A stretch of DNA of 64,000 bases from Paenibacillus peoriae (GTDB lineage Bacteria > Bacillota > Bacilli > Paenibacillales > Paenibacillaceae), in the NCBI RefSeq assembly GCF_022531965.1, contig NZ_CP092831.1:15001-79000 (forward strand). The letters run 5' to 3'. Each line of letters opens with the position of its first letter. Within the stretch, counting starts at the first letter, position 1. This document shows positions 44,726 through 54,319 of this stretch, piece by piece. The notes beneath the pieces are model-generated. The model was not told the origin of the DNA. It worked only from the letters and a program-made list of their open reading frames with translations, and ran no database searches. Position numbers and translations under genes: made by a program.

Positions 44726-45265
44726 TTGCAAAATGATATTCAGGAAATATTGATCAGCGAAGAAGAAATTCAGAGTAAAATTAAGGAATTGGGTGCACAG
44801 CTCAGCGTAAAATATGAAGGGAAAAATCCATTGGTGATTTGCGTACTGAAAGGTGCGTTTATCTTTATGGCTGATTTGGTTAAATCCATTACAGTGCCAT
44901 TGGAGCTTGATTTCATGGCTGTATCAAGTTATGGAGCGTCCACAAAATCCTCAGGTATCATCAAAATCATTAAGGATTTGGACGCATCTGTGGAAGGACG
45001 CGACGTTCTGATTGTCGAAGATATTATCGACAGCGGCCTGACGCTGACACATTTGATTGAACTGCTCAAGAATCGTAATGCCAATTCGGTATGTGTCGTA
45101 ACCTTGTTCGACAAGCCTGCACGCCGGACGGTTAATCTTGAAGCAGATTATACTGGATTTACGCTTCCAGATGCGTTTGTTGTCGGCTATGGTCTGGACT
45201 ATGCCGAGCACTACCGGAACCTCCCATACATAGGGATTTTGAAGCCGGAAATCTATACCAGCTAA
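44726..45265 (+). CDS. hpt: Hypoxanthine phosphoribosyltransferase
   Basis: The 179-residue salvage enzyme converts hypoxanthine or guanine and PRPP into IMP or GMP. The PRPP motif [14 protein letters not shown] (about residues 94-107) and the substrate segment [19 protein letters not shown] (about 151-169) are clear. It starts at TTG after AGGAGG. Position between tilS and ftsH is conserved. Confidence 0.95.
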   Translation: MQNDIQEILISEEEIQSKIKELGAQLSVKYEGKNPLVICVLKGAFIFMADLVKSITVPLELDFMAVSSYGASTKSSGIIKIIKDLDASVEGRDVLIVEDIIDSGLTLTHLIELLKNRNANSVCVVTLFDKPARRTVNLEADYTGFTLPDAFVVGYGLDYAEHYRNLPYIGILKPEIYTS

Positions 45266-45303
45266 TCTCAGCCTCCAGTCCTAGGACTAAATAAGGCCCT
45301 TTG

Positions 45304-45333
45304 TTGAGAAGGACTTACAGGCTATGGTAAAAT
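45304..45333 (+). promoter_or_regulatory. Candidate promoter of ftsH
   Basis: TTGAGA (45304-45309), 18 bases, TAAAAT (45328-45333), giving a start about 25 bases before the ftsH ATG. Confidence 0.55.
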
Positions 45334-45362
45334 AACTTAAGTGTCTCGAGAGGAGGTAGGGG

Positions 45363-47402
45363 ATGAATCGGTTCATCCGGAATTCTGGTTTTTATTTGAT
45401 TCTTTTTTTAGTTGTGGTGGGTATCGTTCAGTTTGTTAGTAACAGTAACGAAGCCTCCGATCTCCCTAGATATGACCAATTACGGCAAGAGGTTAAAGCT
45501 AATAACATCTCTAAAGTAACGGTCCAATTTGACGGTTACGCCTATCTTGTAACCGGTGCATATAAGAAGCAGCCGGCTAATGCTAAATCGACCAATTTTT
45601 CCGTATATGTTCCACCAACGGATCAAGCACTAAGTGAACTGGTAAATGCCAGCGAAACGAACGGGTTTGAATATGTACAGAAGAAAATGGAAGGCGAAAG
45701 CATCTGGCTGACGTTTTTGACTTCTATCATTCCTTTGGTGATCATGTTCCTGTTGTTCTTCTTCCTGTTTAATCAGGCACAGGGCGGTGGCGGCAAAGTT
45801 ATGAACTTCGGCAAGAGCAAAGCCCGTCTGTATAACGAAGAGAAGAAGAAGGTTACGTTCGAGGACGTGGCAGGGGCTGACGAAGAGAAGCAGGAGCTTG
45901 TCGAAGTCGTAGAATTCTTGAAGGACCCACGCAAGTTTGCAGCTGTGGGCGCTCGTATCCCGAAAGGTGTTCTGTTAGTGGGCCCTCCAGGTACGGGTAA
46001 AACACTCTTGGCAAGAGCTGTTGCAGGCGAGGCTGGAGTACCGTTTTTCAGTATCTCAGGTTCTGATTTTGTAGAAATGTTTGTCGGGGTCGGTGCTTCC
46101 CGTGTTCGCGATTTGTTCGAGAACGCTAAGAAGAACGCACCTTGTATCATTTTCATTGATGAGATTGATGCCGTTGGACGTCAACGTGGCGCTGGATTGG
46201 GTGGCGGACATGATGAACGTGAGCAGACGCTCAACCAATTGCTCGTAGAAATGGATGGATTCGGCGCAAACGAAGGTATTATCATCGTAGCTGCTACAAA
46301 CCGTCCGGATATTCTAGACCCGGCGTTGCTTCGTCCAGGACGTTTTGACCGGCAAATTACGGTTGACCGTCCAGATGTTAAAGGCCGTGAAGCAGTATTG
46401 TATGTACATGCTCGCAACAAGCCGTTAACGAAGGATGTTAAATTGGACGTAATTGCGAAACGTACAACAGGCTTTACAGGCGCTGATCTCGAAAATCTGT
46501 TGAACGAAGCTGCCTTGTTGGCGGCTCGTCGTAACCGCAGGGATATTTCGATGCGAGAAGTAGATGAAGCCATCGACCGTGTTATCGTAGGTACAGAAAA
46601 ACGCAGCCGCGTAATCAGTGACCGCGAGAAACGAATTGTTGCTTATCATGAAGCAGGCCATACGATTATTGGTTTCTTCTTGGAAAATGCCGACATGGTT
46701 CACAAGGTAACGATTATTCCACGTGGACGTGCAGGCGGATATGTCATTATGCTTCCGAAGGAAGACCGCATGCTGACAACCAAGCAGGAATTGCTGGACA
46801 AAATCACTGGATTGTTGGGTGGACGCGTATCCGAGGAACTGTTCATTGGTGAGATCGGAACAGGAGCCTATAGCGACTTCCAACAAGCAACAAGCATTGC
46901 ACGCAGCATGATCGTAGAATATGGTATGAGTGAGAAACTTGGTCCGATGCAGTTCGGTACTTCACAAGGCCAAGTATTCCTTGGACGCGATATCGGTCAT
47001 GAGCAGAACTACAGTGATCAGATCGCTTATCAGATTGACCAGGAGATGAATCGTTTCATCACTGAATCTTATGAGCGTGCTAGAGAACTCCTGACCAAGT
47101 ATTCCAAAGAGGTTCATTTGATTGCTCAAACCTTGCTGGTAGAAGAAACCTTGGAACTTGAACAAATCAAACGTTTGATTGAGACAGGTTCTTTGGATGG
47201 TGGCACGACTGAGGGAGAAGGAACACCGGAAAACGGTGAGCCTGTGATCGACAACATTGGAGACGTCCGTGTACGTATTCAAGGTAAGGATGAAGAGCCT
47301 AAGAATACAACAGATCAACCGAATGATATCCCTAATCTGCAAAAGCCAGAGGATGACAACAATTCGGGCAACTCCGGTGGTACTCCACCGACAACAACCT
47401 AA
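45363..47402 (+). CDS. ftsH: ATP-dependent membrane zinc metalloprotease FtsH
   Basis: The 679-residue protease has two membrane helices (about residues 7-25 and 115-138) flanking an extracytoplasmic domain, an AAA+ module with Walker A GPPGTGKT (Lys213), [12 protein letters not shown] and the SRH region, then the zinc site HEAGH (His429-His433). It degrades membrane and regulatory proteins, including Spo0E-type inhibitors in B. subtilis. The C-terminal 60 residues are acidic, Asn/Pro/Thr-rich and disordered. GAGGAGG precedes the ATG. Confidence 0.97.
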   Translation: MNRFIRNSGFYLILFLVVVGIVQFVSNSNEASDLPRYDQLRQEVKANNISKVTVQFDGYAYLVTGAYKKQPANAKSTNFSVYVPPTDQALSELVNASETNGFEYVQKKMEGESIWLTFLTSIIPLVIMFLLFFFLFNQAQGGGGKVMNFGKSKARLYNEEKKKVTFEDVAGADEEKQELVEVVEFLKDPRKFAAVGARIPKGVLLVGPPGTGKTLLARAVAGEAGVPFFSISGSDFVEMFVGVGASRVRDLFENAKKNAPCIIFIDEIDAVGRQRGAGLGGGHDEREQTLNQLLVEMDGFGANEGIIIVAATNRPDILDPALLRPGRFDRQITVDRPDVKGREAVLYVHARNKPLTKDVKLDVIAKRTTGFTGADLENLLNEAALLAARRNRRDISMREVDEAIDRVIVGTEKRSRVISDREKRIVAYHEAGHTIIGFFLENADMVHKVTIIPRGRAGGYVIMLPKEDRMLTTKQELLDKITGLLGGRVSEELFIGEIGTGAYSDFQQATSIARSMIVEYGMSEKLGPMQFGTSQGQVFLGRDIGHEQNYSDQIAYQIDQEMNRFITESYERARELLTKYSKEVHLIAQTLLVEETLELEQIKRLIETGSLDGGTTEGEGTPENGEPVIDNIGDVRVRIQGKDEEPKNTTDQPNDIPNLQKPEDDNNSGNSGGTPPTTT

Positions 47403-47435
47403 TCATTCAATGGATAGTTGAATAAGCTTATATGC

Positions 47436-47478
47436 AAGCTCCGGGGAACCAGGTATTATTGGTTTTCCGGAGCTTTTT
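47436..47478 (+). terminator. Terminator after ftsH
   Basis: AAGCTCCGG and AACCA pair with TTGGTT and CCGGAGCTT, followed by TTT. Confidence 0.92.
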
Positions 47479-47504
47479 AAATGGAAGATTATTGCTAACG
47501 TGAT

Positions 47505-47533
47505 TTGACAGACACCGGAACGTTGTGTACATT
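47505..47533 (+). promoter_or_regulatory. Candidate promoter of nadB-nadC
   Basis: TTGACA (47505-47510), 17 bases, TACATT (47528-47533). Leader of about 140 bases before the nadB start. Confidence 0.55.
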
Positions 47534-47679
47534 TATTGTTAAATAAACGGCTGTCGTCTTCTTAGCTTATAAAAGCCAACAGCTGCTGCAATCGACTTTC
47601 TATTATTTTGAACATATACGTGAGCGCATACTGTAGAACCTATGGTGTGCGCTATTCTTCTGTGAAATCAGGTGAAGTC

Positions 47680-49293
47680 ATGATTCCAAGATATCTAGTT
47701 GATTTTGATGTAGCGGAATTGACCCGATTGGAAGCCGACGTGTTAATTATCGGCTCGGGCATTGCGGGCTTATATACAGCCATTAAGGCTGCAGAGAATC
47801 GGAAAGTGTTGCTGATCACCAAGAAGACTTTGATGGAAAGCAACACACGTTATGCTCAAGGCGGCATTGCTGCTGTCACATCGGATGAGGATACACCTGC
47901 TTATCATATGCAGGACACCCTGATTGCTGGTGCAGGTTTGTGCGAACCAGAGGCGGTCAGAACGCTTGTCCATGAAGGTCCAGGTGGTATTCAAGAGTTA
48001 ATACGTATGGGAACGGCTTTTGATCGTGTGGATGGTGAACTAGCATTGACACGGGAAGGAGCGCATAGCCATCGGCGTATTTTGCATGCGAATGGGGACG
48101 CTACGGGTTATGAAATTGTTCGTGCGTTGTCAAAGCAGGTTGCTGCTCATCCCGGTATCGAAGTGTGGGAAGAGTGCATGGTCGTCGACCTGCTGACTGA
48201 GCATGGTGAGTGTATTGGGGCCCTCGTCCAAAAGCCAGGTGGGGAAAGGTCGTATATCACTGCTAATGCAACGATTTTGTGCTCAGGAGGTAGCGGGCAA
48301 TTATACCGTTATACGACTAACCCGGATATTGCAACCGGGGATGGTATTGCTATGGCGTATCGTGCTGGGGCGATTGTCCGGGATATGGAATTCATACAGT
48401 TTCATCCTACGGCGTTGTGCCATCCGGGCGCTCCAAGGTTTCTAATTTCCGAAGCTGTACGGGGAGAAGGAGCCGTGTTACGCAATATTCACGGAGAACG
48501 CTTCATGGACAAGTATGATTCACGGCAGGAGCTTGCACCCAGAGATATCGTAGCTCGTGCTATCATTCATGAGATGGAACGCACCCAAGCTGCGTTTGTA
48601 TACTTGGATATTACGCATGAGCCGCCTGAGCGGGTGAAGCGACGTTTTCCAACCATTTATCGGACATGTCTGTCATTTGGTTTGGATATGACGACAGACT
48701 GGATTCCCATTGCGCCTGCTGCCCATTATATGATGGGTGGTGTTCAGACCAATTTACACGGGGAAAGCTCCATTGCGCGTTTATTCGCCTGCGGGGAGAC
48801 CTCTTCTACAGGTGTTCACGGAGCTAATCGTCTTGCGAGCAATTCATTATCTGAAGCTATTGTATTCGCCAGTAGGATTATTGAGCGACTGCATTCATTG
48901 CCACCGCTGGTCGGCCATACGTTGATATCTTATAGCGATAACCGCACAGAGTTCCCGGCTTCATCCGTCACGGAGCAACGGCTTAAGCTGCAAGAAGCAA
49001 TGGTTCGTTATGCTGGAGTTCGTCGGCACGGCGAGGGGCTGCAAGCAGCATTAGATGAGCTGCAAGGGCAAATGCCTATTTTCGGGGCTGTGATCGCTAG
49101 CCGGGAAGAGATCGAATTTGCCAATTTGCTCACATGTGCTTTATTAGTAACAGATTGTGCGTTACTGCGTGAGGAGAGCCGGGGAGCGCATTATCGCGAG
49201 GATTTTCCTGAGACAGATGATAGCGCCTGGCGAAAGCATGTCCAGCAGCGACGTGATCAAGGGATAACGGAGGAGTACGTTCATGACATCTAA
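47680..49293 (+). CDS. nadB: L-aspartate oxidase
   Basis: The 537-residue flavoenzyme oxidises L-aspartate to iminoaspartate in NAD synthesis. The FAD motif ADVLIIGSGIAGLYTAIKA is at about residues 14-32; SNTRYAQGGIAAV, HRRILHANGDATG, EFIQFHPTAL and GVHGANRLASNSLSEA are conserved family segments. ATG 47680 follows AGGTGA; the upstream extension to 47608 is not supported. Its last 11 bases overlap nadC. nadA, normally the next enzyme, is not in this window. Confidence 0.93.
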   Translation: MIPRYLVDFDVAELTRLEADVLIIGSGIAGLYTAIKAAENRKVLLITKKTLMESNTRYAQGGIAAVTSDEDTPAYHMQDTLIAGAGLCEPEAVRTLVHEGPGGIQELIRMGTAFDRVDGELALTREGAHSHRRILHANGDATGYEIVRALSKQVAAHPGIEVWEECMVVDLLTEHGECIGALVQKPGGERSYITANATILCSGGSGQLYRYTTNPDIATGDGIAMAYRAGAIVRDMEFIQFHPTALCHPGAPRFLISEAVRGEGAVLRNIHGERFMDKYDSRQELAPRDIVARAIIHEMERTQAAFVYLDITHEPPERVKRRFPTIYRTCLSFGLDMTTDWIPIAPAAHYMMGGVQTNLHGESSIARLFACGETSSTGVHGANRLASNSLSEAIVFASRIIERLHSLPPLVGHTLISYSDNRTEFPASSVTEQRLKLQEAMVRYAGVRRHGEGLQAALDELQGQMPIFGAVIASREEIEFANLLTCALLVTDCALLREESRGAHYREDFPETDDSAWRKHVQQRRDQGITEEYVHDI

Positions 49294-50173
49294 CAGCGAG
49301 CTTTATGGAGAGTTTAGTGGATATCAGGAGGAACTGACGGCACAAATTCGCAGCTGGCTGCGAGAAGATACGGGCTCTGGCGATGTGACCACGCGCTGGA
49401 CGATTGAGCAGGGCCACCAATCCAAGGCTGTCATTCATGCCAAGGAGAGCGGCGTAGTTGCGGGTTTACCCGTGGCTGCCCTTGTATTTCAGGTAGTGGA
49501 CCCTTCCTTGTCGTTTACTCCGCTGGTGACCGATGGACAGTGGATTGAAAAGGGAAGCGTTTTGGCTGAAGTGAATGGAAGTACCCATGCGATTTTGACT
49601 GGAGAGCGACTGGCGTTAAATTTGCTACAACGAATGTCTGGCATTGCCACGCGGACTCGAGCTTTTATAGAACAATTGCATGGTTTGTCCACCCGCTTGG
49701 TGGATACACGCAAAACAACACCGGGACATCGGCTGCTGGAGAAGTATGCTGTTCGTGTAGGCGGTGGCTCGAATCATCGCTTTGGCCTGTACGATGCTGT
49801 TATGATTAAGGATAATCATATTAAGGGCGCAGGTGGGATTGAACAAGCTGTGAGTCGAGCGCGCGCTAATATACCGCATACGATGACGATTGAAGTAGAG
49901 ACGGAAAACATGAAACAAGTGCAGGAAGCCCTGGAAGCTGGGGCGGATATCATTATGCTGGATAACATGTCTGCCCCAGATATGAAGGAAGCCGTTCGGT
50001 TCATTCGGGAACGGGCACCACATGTCAAAACAGAAGCCTCGGGCAATGTATCGCTGGATACAGTGCGTGAGATGGCTGAGAGTGGCGTAGATGTGATTTC
50101 TGTAGGCAGGCTGACATACTCTTTTCATAGTCTGGATATCAGCCTTGACCTTAACGCAAAGAAAGATAGGTGA
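49283..50173 (+). CDS. nadC: Nicotinate-nucleotide pyrophosphorylase (quinolinate phosphoribosyltransferase)
   Basis: The 296-residue enzyme makes nicotinate mononucleotide from quinolinate and PRPP. It has EDTGSGDVTTR (about residues 30-40), LVDTRKTTPGHRLLEKYAVR (about 138-157), GGGSNHRFGLYDAVMIKDNH and a C-terminal EASGNVSLDTVREMAESGVD (about 250-269). The start inside nadB suggests coupling. The nadBC pair replaces nothing in the B. subtilis order; it is inserted between ftsH and coaX. Confidence 0.95.
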   Translation: MTSNSELYGEFSGYQEELTAQIRSWLREDTGSGDVTTRWTIEQGHQSKAVIHAKESGVVAGLPVAALVFQVVDPSLSFTPLVTDGQWIEKGSVLAEVNGSTHAILTGERLALNLLQRMSGIATRTRAFIEQLHGLSTRLVDTRKTTPGHRLLEKYAVRVGGGSNHRFGLYDAVMIKDNHIKGAGGIEQAVSRARANIPHTMTIEVETENMKQVQEALEAGADIIMLDNMSAPDMKEAVRFIRERAPHVKTEASGNVSLDTVREMAESGVDVISVGRLTYSFHSLDISLDLNAKKDR

Positions 50174-50179
50174 CACCCA

Positions 50180-50947
50180 TTGATTCTTGTAGTGGATGTA
50201 GGTAATACCAATATTGTTCTGGGGATGTACGAAGGGCGGGAGCTGTTGCACCATTACCGGATAAGCACCTCCAGACAGGCAACCGCAGATGAATACGGCG
50301 TACTCATACATAATCTTTTTAGTATGGGTGGCGTATTAAAGGATGACATCCAAGGAGTTATTATTTCCTCTGTCGTTCCGCCATTGGTCCGTGTATTAGA
50401 AGAAATGTGCGATAAATACATAGGCAAAACGCCGTTAATCGTCGGACCGGGAATCAAGACCGGTCTTAACCTGCGTTATGAGAATCCGCGTGAAGTAGGT
50501 GCGGATCGGATCGTGAACGCTGTTGCGGCTGTCGAACGGTTCGGCGGGCCGCTGGTTGTGGTGGATTTTGGAACCGCGACGACGTTTGATTGTATTGACG
50601 ATAAGGGAAACTACCTGGGTGGTGTAATTGTACCGGGTATCGGGATTTCGACAGAGGCACTGTATCAACGGGCTTCCAAGCTGCCCCGCATCGAGTTGGA
50701 GAAACCCAAAAAGGTTATTGGTCGTAATACGGTTCATGCCATGCAAGCTGGGATTATCTTCGGTTATGCTGGGCAAGTGGATGGCATTGTGAGGCGCATT
50801 AAGGAAGAAATGCAGGCGGAGCCTACGGTTATTGCTACCGGAGGTCTTGCAGAGCTAATCGCATCAGAGACAGAGAGCATTCAGAAAGTGTTGCCGATGT
50901 TGACGCTCGAAGGATTACGTATCATTTACCAACGTAACGCTGAATAA
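50180..50947 (+). CDS. coaX: Type III pantothenate kinase
   Basis: The 255-residue enzyme catalyses the first step of coenzyme A synthesis. The ATP-binding [12 protein letters not shown] (about residues 6-17), [11 protein letters not shown] (about 107-117) and [10 protein letters not shown] (about 127-136) are type III signatures. Start is TTG 50180 after AGGTGA, 6 bases beyond the nadC stop, so likely part of the nadBC transcript. This is yacB of B. subtilis. Confidence 0.95.
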   Translation: MILVVDVGNTNIVLGMYEGRELLHHYRISTSRQATADEYGVLIHNLFSMGGVLKDDIQGVIISSVVPPLVRVLEEMCDKYIGKTPLIVGPGIKTGLNLRYENPREVGADRIVNAVAAVERFGGPLVVVDFGTATTFDCIDDKGNYLGGVIVPGIGISTEALYQRASKLPRIELEKPKKVIGRNTVHAMQAGIIFGYAGQVDGIVRRIKEEMQAEPTVIATGGLAELIASETESIQKVLPMLTLEGLRIIYQRNAE

Positions 50948-50964
50948 AAAAGTGGATATAAGCT

Positions 50965-51015
50965 GCCGCTGCGTCCAACCGATGATCTTATCGGTTTGGA
51001 TTAGCGGCGTTTTTC
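50965..51015 (+). terminator. Terminator after coaX
   Basis: GCCGCT, TCCAA and CCGAT pair with ATCGG, TTGGA and AGCGGC, with an internal 3-base loop, then GTTTTT. Confidence 0.9.
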
Positions 51016-51165
51016 GTCTATACTGAAATATGTTACGTTTTTGAACAATTCGCGTGATCTGTCGATGCAGGTTGTTTATATAGTAGGAAATTATGCTTCA
51101 ATGATGAGCAATACTAACGAAAATAAGCAGCATAGCTGTCCTGGAGAATAGGGGAGGATATCAAT

Positions 51166-52050
51166 ATGGAAAATAAGCAGGATCGACTTATTCGTGGCAC
51201 AGCCATGGATGGGAGGGTTAGAGCTTTTGCTGTTCGGACAACTCAATTGGTAGAGGAATTGCGGAGAAGACATGATACGTATCCAACGGCTACCGCTGCT
51301 TTGGGGCGAACCCTCACAGCAGGAGCTATTATGGGTTCTATGCTAAAAGGCAAAGAGCGATTAACCATTCAAGTTAAAGGTGATGGACCGATTGGGCAAA
51401 TCGTCGTTGATGCCAATGCTGTAGGGGAAGTGCGAGGTTATGTTACTGAACCACATGTGCATTTGCCGAGCAATAGTATGGGCAAACTGGATGTAGCGGG
51501 TGCTGTAGGTACAGAGGGGTTCATTCATATCATCAAGGATTTGGGGTTAAAAGAACCGTATCGCGGCAGTACTCCGATTATTTCCGGTGAACTGGGTGAG
51601 GACTTTACCTATTATTTTGCCAAATCGGAGCAGACCCCGTCAGCGGTGGGCTTGGGTGTGCTGGTAGATACTGATAACTCGGTTATTGTGGCCGGTGGAT
51701 TTATTATTCAATTGCTTCCAGGCTTGAATGATGATGAGATAACTGCGATCGAAAATGCAGTCAGCTCCATTCCGCCCGTTACCGCTTTGCTGGATCAAGG
51801 GTTGGAACTTGATGAAATGCTGCGCTGGATGTTGCCGGACGTTCGGATTCTCGATGAATTGGATATCCATTTTCAATGTGAGTGTTCACGTGAGCGCGTG
51901 GAAAAAACATTGATCAGTTTGGGAGAAAGCGAATTAGAGCAGTTAATTGAGGAAGAAGGACAGGCTGAGGTCGTATGTCACTTTTGTAATGAGGCTTATC
52001 AGTTTAATAAAGATGAGCTGCAAAATCTGTTAGATCAAGCCAAAGCCTAA
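51166..52050 (+). CDS. hslO: Redox-regulated chaperonin Hsp33
   Basis: The 294-residue chaperone is activated by oxidation. The zinc-binding switch cysteines are present as CEC (Cys238, Cys240) and CHFC (Cys271, Cys274), and the N-terminal domain shows RGTAMDGRVRAFAV (about residues 9-22) and GPIGQIVVDANAVGEVRGYV (about 75-94). GGGAGG precedes the ATG. Position after coaX matches yacC. Confidence 0.96.
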   Translation: MENKQDRLIRGTAMDGRVRAFAVRTTQLVEELRRRHDTYPTATAALGRTLTAGAIMGSMLKGKERLTIQVKGDGPIGQIVVDANAVGEVRGYVTEPHVHLPSNSMGKLDVAGAVGTEGFIHIIKDLGLKEPYRGSTPIISGELGEDFTYYFAKSEQTPSAVGLGVLVDTDNSVIVAGGFIIQLLPGLNDDEITAIENAVSSIPPVTALLDQGLELDEMLRWMLPDVRILDELDIHFQCECSRERVEKTLISLGESELEQLIEEEGQAEVVCHFCNEAYQFNKDELQNLLDQAKA

Positions 52051-52070
52051 CCGGATGGGCGGTGCAAGCG

Positions 52071-53015
52071 ATGACTACACGGGAAAAGGGATTATGGACA
52101 GCTGTCATTATTCTGACCGTTAGCGTCGCCGCCTTGGGTGGTCTTATCATGCTTCGGGGGCTGTCAAAGCCGGGTGATGTAAGCAAGGATGACGGCGATC
52201 ATACTGTGGCGGAGATGGGTCAGGAAGGCATATCGGAGGAACAGTGGGTAGCGGAACTGAAAAAGCGATATGGAACCAATACGCTGTTGCAAATGTTGAA
52301 TCGTAAAGCCGTGCAGGCTGAAACCAAGCGTCTCGGTATCAAGATCACCCAAGAGGACTTACAGCAGGTGCTGGAGCAGGATAGTAAAGGGTATGAATCA
52401 GATCATACCTACTTTGATGAAATGCAGCGACAGTTTGGCTTAGATCCGGTTGACTTGCGGAATGAAGCGGAATACCGGATTGGTTTGGAGAAAATAGCTA
52501 CGCAGGGTATTCAAGTTCGGGAAGCTGAGATTGACGAGTATTGGGAGCAGCATCCCGAGGAATTTGCCGTCGGTAAGCAGATCCAATTGGCAGCTCTTTA
52601 TGTGGATAATGCGGAGGAGGCAGAAGCGCTGCTAGACCGGGTTAAGCAGGGGGAGAGCTTCGATGTGCTGATTCAAGAGCATTCACGTAAGCCTTTCGAC
52701 AAAGATAGCAGTGGACAGCTGGGATGGGTGGATGAATATGATCCATTTCAACCGGAGGCGATTATGAAGGCGGCGAGAGAGCTAAGCTCTGGGGATGTTG
52801 CGGGTCCAATCTCTGTTAACGATGGCTATGCTGTCATTTATGTACAGGATGTCCGGTTGAAGAATTCTCCGGATAAGCAGCAGATCCGGCAGCAAATTCG
52901 TCGATCTCTTGCGCTTGCACAAGCCGCTCCTTTGGAAGAGGTTGAGAAGAGTCTGCGTGATAAGTATGGAGCGCGTATTTTATCTGAAAAGAATGCATCC
53001 TCCGCTTCTCTGTAA
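52071..53015 (+). CDS. Membrane-anchored PpiC-type peptidyl-prolyl isomerase (YacD-like)
   Basis: The 314-residue protein has an N-terminal membrane helix (about residues 7-29), a SurA/PrsA-like helical region and a parvulin-type domain (about 155-265, with FDVLIQEHSRKPFDKDSSGQ and GYAVIYVQD). There is no lipobox, so it is anchored by the uncleaved helix. It probably assists folding outside the membrane; YacD holds this position in B. subtilis. ATG 52071 follows GGGCGGTG. Confidence 0.88.
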   Translation: MTTREKGLWTAVIILTVSVAALGGLIMLRGLSKPGDVSKDDGDHTVAEMGQEGISEEQWVAELKKRYGTNTLLQMLNRKAVQAETKRLGIKITQEDLQQVLEQDSKGYESDHTYFDEMQRQFGLDPVDLRNEAEYRIGLEKIATQGIQVREAEIDEYWEQHPEEFAVGKQIQLAALYVDNAEEAEALLDRVKQGESFDVLIQEHSRKPFDKDSSGQLGWVDEYDPFQPEAIMKAARELSSGDVAGPISVNDGYAVIYVQDVRLKNSPDKQQIRQQIRRSLALAQAAPLEEVEKSLRDKYGARILSEKNASSASL

Positions 53016-53046
53016 CGTAGTGAAAGAATATTGGTTTGAAGGAAGC

Positions 53047-53078
53047 GCGATGCTGATAACGCGGGTTGACAGCATCGC
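53047..53078 (+). other. Hairpin between the PpiC gene and cysK
   Basis: GCGATGCTG (53047-53055) and CAGCATCGC (53070-53078) are perfect 9-base inverted repeats with a 14-base loop. No T-run follows, so it is not a standard terminator. It precedes the cysK promoter by 16 bases and could be a regulator site or a 3'-end stabilising hairpin. Confidence 0.5.
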
Positions 53079-53094
53079 AGCTTACTCACTTGTA

Positions 53095-53123
53095 TTGACA
53101 TTGGAATTGAAGATTGTTATGAT
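53095..53123 (+). promoter_or_regulatory. Sigma-A promoter of cysK
   Basis: TTGACA (53095-53100), 17 bases, TATGAT (53118-53123). The start would be near 53130, leaving a leader of about 125 AT-rich bases in which a CymR-type operator could lie; I cannot define one with confidence. Confidence 0.75.
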
Positions 53124-53254
53124 TAGCGTATAAAACCCACTATTTTTATCGGAAATTAAATGAACGGTACAAAATTAAATTGATTGACTAAGAATGATCT
53201 ACAATATGATTTCGCATTTTTTAATATATCATCTACAGTCAGGGAGGAATTATC

Positions 53255-54193
53255 ATGGCTAAAGTTGTTAATAACATCACCGAACTTATCGGGGAAACCC
53301 CCCTTGTTCGCCTCAACCGGATCGTACCGGAAGATAGCGCCGAAATCTATTTGAAACTGGAATATCAGAACCCAGGCTCCAGTGTAAAAGACCGTATTGC
53401 GATTAGTATGGTAGAAGAAGCTGAACGTGAAGGTCTGCTTAAGCCAGGCGGTACCATTATTGAAGCAACTAGCGGTAACACAGGAATCGGCTTGGCTATG
53501 GTTGCTGCTGCGAAGGGCTATAAGGCAGTCATCGTTATGCCAGAAACGATGAGCATAGAGCGTCGTAATTTGTTGCGCGCTTATGGAGCCGAACTTGTGT
53601 TAACACCAGGATCAGAAGGCATGAACGGGTCCGTTAAGAAAATGGAAGAATTGCTGAGTGAAAATCCGGATTATTTTGCTGCTGAGCAGTTCAAGAACAA
53701 AGCTAATATCAAAATTCACCGTGAAACGACCGGTCCTGAGATTGTGGAAGCCATTCATTCCATTGGCGGAACTCTGGACGCTTTTATAGCGGGAATAGGT
53801 ACTGGCGGAACCATTTCTGGAGCCGGTGAAGTGCTTAAGAAAGAATTCCCTGATATTAAAGTTGTGGCCGTAGAACCTGCCTCTTCCCCGCTGTTAGCAG
53901 GCGGTAAGCCAGGACCCCACAAGATCCAAGGGTTGGGTGCCAACTTTATTCCTGAAATTTTAAACCGTGATATCTATGATGAAATTATTCATGTAGAAAA
54001 CGACGAAGCTTTCGAGGTAGCACGTAGAGTGGCCAAGGAAGAGGGCATTTTGTCCGGTATTTCATCTGGCGCGGCTGTCCATGCGGCTTTGAAACTTGCT
54101 AAGCAATTGGGCAAGGGTAAACGGATCGTTGTCATTATTCCAAGTAATGGAGAACGTTACCTGAGTACACCACTGTACAATTTCGAGCTGTAA
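53255..54193 (+). CDS. cysK: O-acetylserine sulfhydrylase (cysteine synthase A)
   Basis: The 312-residue PLP enzyme makes cysteine from O-acetylserine and sulfide. The PLP lysine is Lys45 in [23 protein letters not shown] (about residues 70-82) and [12 protein letters not shown] (about 181-192) bind cofactor phosphate and substrate. In B. subtilis CysK also controls CymR. GGGAGG precedes the ATG. It is bounded by its own promoter and terminator. Confidence 0.97.
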   Translation: MAKVVNNITELIGETPLVRLNRIVPEDSAEIYLKLEYQNPGSSVKDRIAISMVEEAEREGLLKPGGTIIEATSGNTGIGLAMVAAAKGYKAVIVMPETMSIERRNLLRAYGAELVLTPGSEGMNGSVKKMEELLSENPDYFAAEQFKNKANIKIHRETTGPEIVEAIHSIGGTLDAFIAGIGTGGTISGAGEVLKKEFPDIKVVAVEPASSPLLAGGKPGPHKIQGLGANFIPEILNRDIYDEIIHVENDEAFEVARRVAKEEGILSGISSGAAVHAALKLAKQLGKGKRIVVIIPSNGERYLSTPLYNFEL

Positions 54194-54228
54194 TTATGTC
54201 GTAATTGTGTATACTATACGTAAGGATT

Positions 54229-54269
54229 CCCTCATTTCCCTGTTGCAGGGGAGTGGGGGTTTCTTTTTA
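54229..54269 (+). terminator. Terminator after cysK
   Basis: CCCTCATTTCCCT pairs with AGGGGAGTGGGGG (three G-T pairs) around a 5-base loop, then TTTCTTTTT. Confidence 0.88.
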
Positions 54270-54319
54270 AGGAGAGAATGTAGACTTATTGAAAAGTTGG
54301 GAAGGGGAAGCACACACGG

